NCBI GenBank assembly: GCA_023394215.1
Contig: JAEXBH010000091.1
Location: forward strand, 1-6,236
DNA length: 6,236 bases
Reading direction: 5' to 3'
Source of the DNA: Bacillota bacterium
GTDB taxonomy: Bacteria > Bacillota > Clostridia > Tissierellales > Peptoniphilaceae
A program made the translations under genes and the position numbers. The notes under the pieces were generated by a model, which was not told the origin of the DNA, did not search any database, and worked only from the letters and a program-made list of their open reading frames with translations. This document shows, piece by piece, positions 1-4,014 of the stretch (position 1 is its first letter; each line of letters starts with the position of its first letter).

Positions 1-189
1 GCTGCAGCATCTATGGGTATGAACCATCCTATTATTACTATATTTTCAAGCCTGTTCTTCGGAATTTGTCAGGCTTTGGGAACAGCACTTCAAGGTTCTA
101 TAAAGAGTCAAATTACAATGGCTATACCTTATATAGGTACGGTTGTAGCCCTTGTTATATTTTCAAAGAGGCTTCAAAAGAACAAGTAG
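1..189 (+). CDS. ABC transporter permease, nucleoside/simple-sugar type (3' end only)
   Basis: This is the last 62 codons of a reading frame that enters the window from the left and stops at TAG (187-189). The peptide is hydrophobic. It has one membrane segment around residues 12-32 (IFSSLFFGICQALGTALQ is the core) and a second containing IPYIGTVVALVIFSK, and it ends in a short basic tail (KRLQKNK). This 'FG..QAL...LQ ... PY...VVAL' pattern is typical of the C-terminus of BPD_transp_2 permeases such as the NupQ/YufQ partners of BmpA-type nucleoside importers. A purine nucleoside phosphorylase starts 33 nt downstream, which supports nucleoside uptake as its role. The family call rests on a short fragment. 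A ribose or other simple-sugar permease of the same family is the main alternative. Confidence 0.72.
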   Translation, partial: AAASMGMNHPIITIFSSLFFGICQALGTALQGSIKSQITMAIPYIGTVVALVIFSKRLQKNK

Positions 190-222
190 GAAGTTGAAAG
201 TATAAAATTCTGGAGGGAAATT

Positions 223-1047
223 ATGGAATACAATTATGAATATTTTAAGAAAGCAGCGGATTATATAAGGGAAAAGGTAGATTTTGTACCGGAAATAGGT
301 TTGATTTTGGGCTCCTGTTTGGGTCCTCTTGCAAAGAGGATAAAAAATCCCGTAGAAATCGACTACAAAGATATACCTAATTTTCTTAGGTCAACAGTAT
401 CTTCACATGCAGGTAAGCTTATACTTGGAGAGGTAGAAGGAAGAAAAGTTGTATGTATGTCAGGAAGGTTTCATTTTTATGAAGGCTATGATTTTGAGCA
501 ACTTGTAATACCCGTAAGGGTTTTAAAGCTTTTAGGTATAAAAGCCCTGATAATCACAAATGCTGCCGGCGGTATAAATACAAGTTATACAAATGGTGAT
601 GTCATGCTCATAAAAGATCATATTAAACTTTTCGGAGCTTCCCCGCTTAGGGGTAAAAATGTAGAAGAATTCGGCGACAGGTTTTTTGATGTTTCAAATA
701 TGTATACAAAAGATTTGAGACGTCAAGCCCTTGAATTGGCAAAAGACAGCGGTTTAAGAGTTCATGAAGGCAACTATTATTTTGCGTCAGGACCTCAGTT
801 TGAAACTCCGGCAGAAATAAATGCCATGAGAATTTTAGGTGGAGATGCAGTCGGGATGTCAACCGTTACGGAAGCTGTTACAGCGGCTCATTGTAAGCTT
901 CCCCTACTTGGCATATCCGTAATTACAAATATGGCTGCCGGTGTTGTGGAGGAACTTACCACACAGGAAGTTGATGATACAGCCAAGATGATTGAGGAAA
1001 AATTCAGTGGTTATGTTGAAAGTATTATAAGGCAGATGCAAATTTAA
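223..1047 (+). CDS. purine nucleoside phosphorylase (PNP-I, trimeric type)
   Basis: This 274-residue cytoplasmic enzyme should split purine (deoxy)nucleosides with phosphate into free base and (deoxy)ribose-1-phosphate. The length is normal for the low-molecular-mass inosine/guanosine-type PNPs (B. subtilis PupG class). Visible landmarks are the phosphate loop GSCLG (30-34), SSHAGKL (His62), GRFHFYEGY with Arg82 and His84, NAAGGIN (113-119), the base and ribose pocket GPQFETPAE with Glu194, DAVGMST with Met212 and Ser213, and ITNMAAG with Asn236. Glu194 and Asn236 correspond to the purine-binding Glu201 and Asn243 of the human enzyme. Small departures from the usual pattern are Cys32 where Gly is common, DHIKLFGASPL instead of DHINFMGTNPL, and TEAVTAAH instead of PEVIVANH. 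The start is supported by GGAGGG at 212-217, five nucleotides upstream of ATG. It lies in an operon with a nucleoside-type permease upstream. The family is certain. The gene name (punA, pupG or deoD-like) is left open. Confidence 0.95.
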   Translation: MEYNYEYFKKAADYIREKVDFVPEIGLILGSCLGPLAKRIKNPVEIDYKDIPNFLRSTVSSHAGKLILGEVEGRKVVCMSGRFHFYEGYDFEQLVIPVRVLKLLGIKALIITNAAGGINTSYTNGDVMLIKDHIKLFGASPLRGKNVEEFGDRFFDVSNMYTKDLRRQALELAKDSGLRVHEGNYYFASGPQFETPAEINAMRILGGDAVGMSTVTEAVTAAHCKLPLLGISVITNMAAGVVEELTTQEVDDTAKMIEEKFSGYVESIIRQMQI

Positions 1048-1061
1048 GGGGGGGGGGAAGT
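1048..1061 (+). promoter_or_regulatory. ribosome-binding region made of a G10 homopolymer
   Basis: Ten consecutive G residues (1048-1057) follow the TAA of the phosphorylase gene directly. They are separated by AAGT from the ATG of the dehydrogenase at 1062. The tract replaces the ordinary GGAGG site seen in front of the neighbouring genes and is the only purine-rich stretch available for pairing with 16S rRNA. Its length could vary by slippage, which would change the intergenic spacing without altering either protein. Confidence 0.7.
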
Positions 1062-2231
1062 ATGCACGACTTTAGATATTATGTACCTACCAAGGTGTTT
1101 TTCGGAAAAAATTCCTTGGAAAATTTAGGAGGGACCCTGTCGAAAGAAGGAAATAGAGTTTTATTTGTTTACGATTCTTTTATAAAAGAAACTCTTATAT
1201 ATAAGATGATTATTGACGAGTTAAATAAATATAATTTAGAATATGTGGAGTTTACAGGGATTAAACCCAATCCTTCAATAGAGCTTGTAAGGCAGGGTGG
1301 GCTTGTAGCCAAAAAAGAAGAAGTGGATATGGTCTTGGTGGCAGGTGGAGGTTCTGCTATGGATGCAGGCAAGTGGATTGCCGTAGCTGCAAAATCTCAT
1401 GAAGATCCATGGAAATATTTTTCTCAAAACCTTTCTGTAGAAGATGCCTTGCCTATTTTTACGATACCTACAGCGGCTGCAACAGGATCCGAAATGGATA
1501 GCTGTGGTGTTATAAGCAATGAAGAAAGTTTTGAAAAATTGGCAAGGGAAAGTGACTTTATTTTTCCAAAGGCAAGCTTTATAAATCCGGAATTTACTTA
1601 TTCATGCAGCTCATATCAAACGGCTTGCGGTACTGCGGATATTATATCCCACCTTATGGAAGTGTATTTTTCCTTGGATGAGGATTTGGAAATGCTTGAC
1701 AGATTTATGGAAGGGGCTATGAAGACGGTAATAAAGTATGGCCCTATAGCTCTAAACAATCCTAAGGATTACCATGCAAGAGCAGAGCTTTCTTATGCGG
1801 CTTCATGGGCAATCAACGGATTTACCAACGGGGGTAAGCAGACTGCTTGGTCTTGTCACGTGATGGAACATGAGTTTTCAGCGTTTTATAATATTACTCA
1901 CGGCCTTGGTTTAGCAATTTTACAACCGAGATGGATGAGGTATTGTTTAAATGACAGAACCCTTGATAAGTATGTGAGTTTTGCGACAAATGTATTTGAT
2001 ATAGATAGGAACTTTTCTAAAGAAGAAATAGCTTTAAAGGGAATAGAGGCTTTGGAAGATTTCTTATATAATAGGCTTGGTTTGACCAACAGTCTCGGTC
2101 AACTCGGCATAGATGATAAAAACTTTGAAGTCATGGCAAAAAAGGCGGTTGCTGAAAAGGGAGGCTTGATTAAGGGATTTATTGATCTTAAAGAAGAAGA
2201 CCTTGTAAATATATTTAAGCTTTGCCTGTAG
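1062..2231 (+). CDS. iron-containing alcohol dehydrogenase (group III, BDH-like)
   Basis: This 389-residue cytoplasmic NAD(P)H-dependent oxidoreductase belongs to the Fe-ADH superfamily and is closest in pattern to clostridial butanol dehydrogenases and YqdH-type proteins. The N-terminal Rossmann-like half carries the cofactor motif GGGSAMDAGKWIA (95-107) and TAAATGSEMDSCGVISN (137-153). The C-terminal helical half carries the metal ligands: Asp193 and His197 (TADIISHLME), His266 (SCHVMEHE) and His280 (ITHGLGLAILQPRWM). All four ligands are present, so it should be active. The length is full for the family. The ATG is preceded by the G10 tract, and the gene begins 14 nt after the phosphorylase stop, so co-transcription is likely. 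The substrate cannot be read from sequence. In this context, reduction of acetaldehyde from deoxyribose-5-phosphate cleavage is one reasonable guess, and short-chain aldehydes in general are another. Confidence 0.93.
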   Translation: MHDFRYYVPTKVFFGKNSLENLGGTLSKEGNRVLFVYDSFIKETLIYKMIIDELNKYNLEYVEFTGIKPNPSIELVRQGGLVAKKEEVDMVLVAGGGSAMDAGKWIAVAAKSHEDPWKYFSQNLSVEDALPIFTIPTAAATGSEMDSCGVISNEESFEKLARESDFIFPKASFINPEFTYSCSSYQTACGTADIISHLMEVYFSLDEDLEMLDRFMEGAMKTVIKYGPIALNNPKDYHARAELSYAASWAINGFTNGGKQTAWSCHVMEHEFSAFYNITHGLGLAILQPRWMRYCLNDRTLDKYVSFATNVFDIDRNFSKEEIALKGIEALEDFLYNRLGLTNSLGQLGIDDKNFEVMAKKAVAEKGGLIKGFIDLKEEDLVNIFKLCL

Positions 2232-2254
2232 CGGGTTTTGGAGGAATTTGACGG

Positions 2255-2791
2255 ATGAATCCATTTTTTATCCAGGCAATAGGTTTTGTCGGGGTTGTAG
2301 CTTTTATAATCTCCTACCAAGTAAAGTCCAACAAAGCCTTATATTTTTTTCAACTTTTAGGGAGTCTACTTTTTTGTATACAATTTTTCCTGTTGGATGC
2401 GGGAAGCGGAGCTATGAGCTTAGGGTTAAATATTATGAGGAGTGCTCTTTTAATAAAATATAAGGACTGGAAATGGGTGAGATTTAGGGGGCTTCCAATT
2501 ATATTTTGCATTCTTTTTGCCCTTATTATGCTTCATACTTGGGCAGGACCTATAAGTATTTTGGCATTTGTCGCTTCGGCTGTAAGTACCCTGTTTTATT
2601 GGACCAACAATGCCAAGTTAATTAGGATGAGCAATCTTTTCTGTGCATCTCCGGCTTGGCTTATTTATGATATATTGGTAAAATCTTGGGGAGGAGTTTT
2701 AAATGAGACTATCACTCTTTTATCAATAATTATTTCCGTAGCCAGGTTCGGTTGGAAGGAGCTTGGGGATCCGGATTCTGCATTTAATTAA
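2255..2791 (+). CDS. YgjV-family integral membrane protein
   Basis: This 178-residue polytopic membrane protein has about six hydrophobic segments, near residues 4-22, 29-48, 79-94, 98-116, 127-143 and 150-164. Features that match the bacterial inner-membrane YgjV family are the opening IGFVGVVAFIISYQ, LLGSLLFCIQFFLL (34-47), LNIMRSALL (58-66), and a late SPAWLIYDI (132-140). The family has no established biochemical function, so none is assigned. The ATG at 2255 is chosen because GGAGGA (2240-2245) lies nine nucleotides upstream. A shorter +1-frame ORF from 2248 is an overlapping shadow. The gene starts 23 nt after the dehydrogenase stop and looks like part of the same transcript. Whether it takes part in nucleoside metabolism or is simply carried in the operon is unknown. 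Confidence 0.82.
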   Translation: MNPFFIQAIGFVGVVAFIISYQVKSNKALYFFQLLGSLLFCIQFFLLDAGSGAMSLGLNIMRSALLIKYKDWKWVRFRGLPIIFCILFALIMLHTWAGPISILAFVASAVSTLFYWTNNAKLIRMSNLFCASPAWLIYDILVKSWGGVLNETITLLSIIISVARFGWKELGDPDSAFN

Positions 2792-2808
2792 GAATAGGGT
2801 TAAGGTTT

Positions 2809-3219
2809 ATGAACAGAAATATTTTTAAATTTTTATCAATAATATTTTTTTGTTTATTATTACTGTTAGGAATCAGTTATATAGATCTAAAAAATAAGCT
2901 TGATAACTATAATAGTAATTTAGTCGGCACTTATTCAAATAATTATCCAATTGAAAGCAATAAAAATTTTTCGTTTTTATTTGATAATAGGTATATAATT
3001 TCAAATTCCTTTAAGATATTTGATGAAGGAATTTATTCAAGAAAAGATGATTTTATTTATGAATTGAATAGTAAAAGCGGGAAAAAATATTATGTTATTA
3101 AGGGAATAGTTAAAGGAAGCGAAGGAATATATTATTTTGATGATGAATTGAAAACTTATGTTTCACTTCCAAAATTATCAAACGTGCCTATAAATATCAT
3201 ACCGGGCGATAATAAATAG
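2809..3219 (+). CDS. small membrane-anchored protein of unknown family
   Basis: This 136-residue protein is not one I recognise. It has a basic N-terminus (MNRNIFK), one strong hydrophobic segment at about residues 5-24 rich in Ile, Phe and Leu, and then an outside-facing domain of about 110 residues. That domain is rich in Tyr, Phe, Asn, Lys and Ser, with alternating patterns (FSFLFDNRYII, DDFIYEL, KKYYVIKGI, EGIYYF) that suggest beta strands. The single Cys15 lies inside the hydrophobic core without a lipobox, and no clear signal-peptidase site is seen, so a membrane-tethered protein is more likely than a lipoprotein. Ribosome binding would use AGGG (2796-2799) nine nucleotides upstream, or the closer AAGG (2802-2805), and both are weak. 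The codon use is more AT-rich than in the preceding genes. It is the last gene before the terminator, 17 nt after the YgjV-type gene. Confidence 0.72.
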   Translation: MNRNIFKFLSIIFFCLLLLLGISYIDLKNKLDNYNSNLVGTYSNNYPIESNKNFSFLFDNRYIISNSFKIFDEGIYSRKDDFIYELNSKSGKKYYVIKGIVKGSEGIYYFDDELKTYVSLPKLSNVPINIIPGDNK

Positions 3220-3255
3220 AGTGTATATCGAAAATTTTAGAGCCGGAATAGAATC

Positions 3256-3285
3256 AAAAAAATCCGTATTTCTACGGATTTTTTT
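3256..3285. terminator. bidirectional Rho-independent terminator
   Basis: This is a perfect 13-bp inverted repeat. The left arm is AAAAAAATCCGTA (3256-3268), the loop is TTTC (3269-3272) and the right arm is TACGGATTTTTTT (3273-3285). The T7 on the + strand and the complementary T7 on the - strand make it usable from both sides. It would end the nucleoside/dehydrogenase operon arriving from the left, and the tRNA-Ser/SRP RNA transcript arriving from the right, whose mature 3' end lies about 24 nt before the hairpin. Confidence 0.9.
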
Positions 3286-3308
3286 GTTTAGAGAAAAATC
3301 AATTATGT

Positions 3309-3572
3309 AAGCACACCCACCTTCGACTAACCTTACCCTGACGATATCTTAATAGTTAGCTCGAGAAATGCTACCCCACGGCACATAAAAATGACTACTT
3401 AATGCTGCTTCCTTCCGGACCTGACATGGTTCATAGGTTTCCATTGCGTGAGACACTCCTGTCAACACCACTTGTTAAAACCGGCTCAACATAAGATAAG
3501 CCTCGGATGGGCTTCTATCCCGCTATAGCGGATTGCGGGTTACAAGGTACCGCTAACACCCCATATAGTGCT
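3309..3572 (-). ncRNA. ffs: signal recognition particle RNA, large bacterial type with Alu domain
   Basis: This is the RNA scaffold of the signal recognition particle, which binds Ffh and targets nascent membrane and secreted proteins. The Ffh-binding S-domain hairpin is unmistakable on the - strand (3427 to 3402): GTCAGGTCCGGAAGGAAGCA with the GGAA tetraloop, flanked by AACCATG. The 5' part contains the Alu-domain pattern of the B. subtilis scRNA: TAGCGGTACC, then CCCGC, AATCCGCTATAGCGGG, pairing AGCGG with CCGCT and CCCGC with GCGGG. The internal GTGGTGTTGACAGG and the 3' CGAGCTAACTATTAAG also match the large Gram-positive class. The ends were placed by the terminal helix, 5' AGCAC (3572-3568) with 3' GTGCT (3314-3310), extended by one A-U pair if base 3573 is counted. 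That gives about 264 nt, against roughly 270 in B. subtilis. It is downstream of tRNA-Ser with no spacer and probably shares its transcript. Mature ends are inferred. Confidence 0.95.
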
Positions 3573-3664
3573 TGGCGGAGAATGAGGGATTCGAACCCTC
3601 GGTACCCCATATAGAGTACACATGATTTCCAATCATGCACCTTAAGCCACTCGGACAACTCTCC
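3573..3664 (-). tRNA. tRNA-Ser, anticodon GGA
   Basis: This is a complete 92-nt class II tRNA reading UCC/UCU serine codons. On the - strand it starts GGAGAGT, which pairs with ATTCTCC at the 3' side. The D-arm is TCCGAGTGGCTTAAGGTG. The anticodon stem-loop has ATGAT and ATCAT arms around TTGGAAA, giving anticodon GGA. The long variable arm typical of serine tRNAs is a hairpin of GTACTC with GGGTAC around TATATG. The T-arm is GAGGGTTCGAATCCCTC. Discriminator G and CCA are encoded (3576-3573). The only departure from perfect acceptor pairing is a G-T at the sixth pair. The gene is the first element of a unit that continues straight into the SRP RNA. Confidence 0.97.
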
Positions 3665-3681
3665 ACATATGATACTAAATA

Positions 3682-3710
3682 ATTATATAGAAAATTGGAG
3701 GCTAAGTCAA
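3682..3710 (-). promoter_or_regulatory. sigma-A type promoter for tRNA-Ser/SRP RNA
   Basis: Read on the - strand, TTGACT (3710-3705) and TATAAT (3687-3682) are separated by exactly 17 nt, which is close to the consensus. The -10 box lies 17 nt before the tRNA 5' end, so the primary transcript should carry a leader of about 10 nt that RNase P would remove. A 12-nt perfect palindrome, AATCATATGATT (3713-3724), lies two bases upstream of the -35 box. A strong promoter is expected for a stable-RNA unit. Confidence 0.88.
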
Positions 3711-3763
3711 TTAATCATATGATTGAATTTTTATAGTTGCATAAGATTGAGATATTTGCTTGA

Positions 3764-3820
3764 TAGTAACTGAAAAGTTTAATAATAACTAAAACGTATA
3801 ATAATAACTATAAAGTTTAA
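3764..3820. repeat. three 19-bp tandem repeats, probable operator array
   Basis: Three head-to-tail copies lie at 3764-3782, 3783-3801 and 3802-3820 with no gaps. The consensus is TAATAACTAAAAAGTTTAA. Copies 1 and 3 each contain the inverted half-sites AACT and AGTT around a four-base centre (GAAA, ATAA). In copy 2 the second half-site has changed to CGTA. The array ends 8 bp upstream of the -35 box of the surface-protein promoter and about 54 bp from the -35 box of the divergent tRNA promoter. A repeated binding site for a regulator of the surface-protein gene is the likely role; an AT-rich UP-like element is the alternative. Confidence 0.65.
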
Positions 3821-3828
3821 TTTTTTTA

Positions 3829-3857
3829 TTGACAATCTTAAGTGGAATAATTAAAAT
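3829..3857 (+). promoter_or_regulatory. sigma-A type promoter for the surface-protein gene
   Basis: TTGACA (3829-3834) and TAAAAT (3852-3857) are spaced by 17 nt, preceded by a T7 tract and the 19-bp repeat array. Transcription should begin near 3864, about 150 nt upstream of the start codon, which leaves a long untranslated leader. Confidence 0.82.
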
Positions 3858-3863
3858 GGCGTT

Positions 3864-4014
3864 ATGTCTGTGTTAGAAAATAACAAATTTAGTAGTTTTT
3901 AATTATGGCAATATTTCACGGCGTAGTTAATAGTTTAAGTTTTTTATCGATAAGTGTAATATTCTAAGATGGTTTAAGCTTTATATTAAGCTTGTATTGA
4001 AAAAGGAGATTGAA
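3864..4014 (+). other. long 5' untranslated leader of the surface-protein gene
   Basis: About 150 nt separate the predicted transcription start from the start codon. No known riboswitch or T-box signature is recognised. The one visible structure is a pair of AAGCTT hexamers (3976-3981 and 3988-3993), which can fold into a six-pair hairpin with loop TATATT. This hairpin ends 11 nt before the GGAG ribosome site. A 20-codon reading frame at 3905-3967 has no ribosome-binding site. The leader may affect mRNA stability or translation, but nothing specific can be assigned. Confidence 0.5.
4001..4014 (+). promoter_or_regulatory. ribosome-binding site fixing the surface-protein start at 4015
   Basis: AAAAGGAGATTGAA contains GGAG at 4005-4008, six nucleotides before ATG 4015. 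This is textbook spacing. An in-frame TTG at 3997 lies upstream of and partly within this site, so it is very unlikely to be the start. Confidence 0.85.

Noticed and set aside
1048..1057. G10 tract as a G-quadruplex element
   Set aside because: A single uninterrupted G run cannot form a standard intramolecular four-tract quadruplex, and no neighbouring G-tracts are present.
2248..2463. 71-codon + strand frame overlapping the YgjV-type gene
   Set aside because: The other frame matches a known membrane family and owns the properly spaced GGAGGA site.
3220..3308. Separate promoter or small gene between the small membrane-protein gene and the SRP RNA
   Set aside because: Only the bidirectional hairpin is visible, with no reading frame or promoter pair of useful quality.
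3764..3820. CRISPR-like array
   Set aside because: The 19-bp units are gapless with no spacers, are short and imperfect, and sit beside a promoter with no cas gene in view.
3905..3967. 20-codon hydrophobic reading frame in the surface-protein leader, possible leader peptide
   Set aside because: There is no ribosome-binding sequence before its ATG, and its composition is explained by the AT-rich DNA.
3997..4014. TTG at 3997 as the start of the surface-protein gene
   Set aside because: The only good ribosome site (GGAG, 4005-4008) lies downstream of this TTG and is correctly spaced for ATG 4015.
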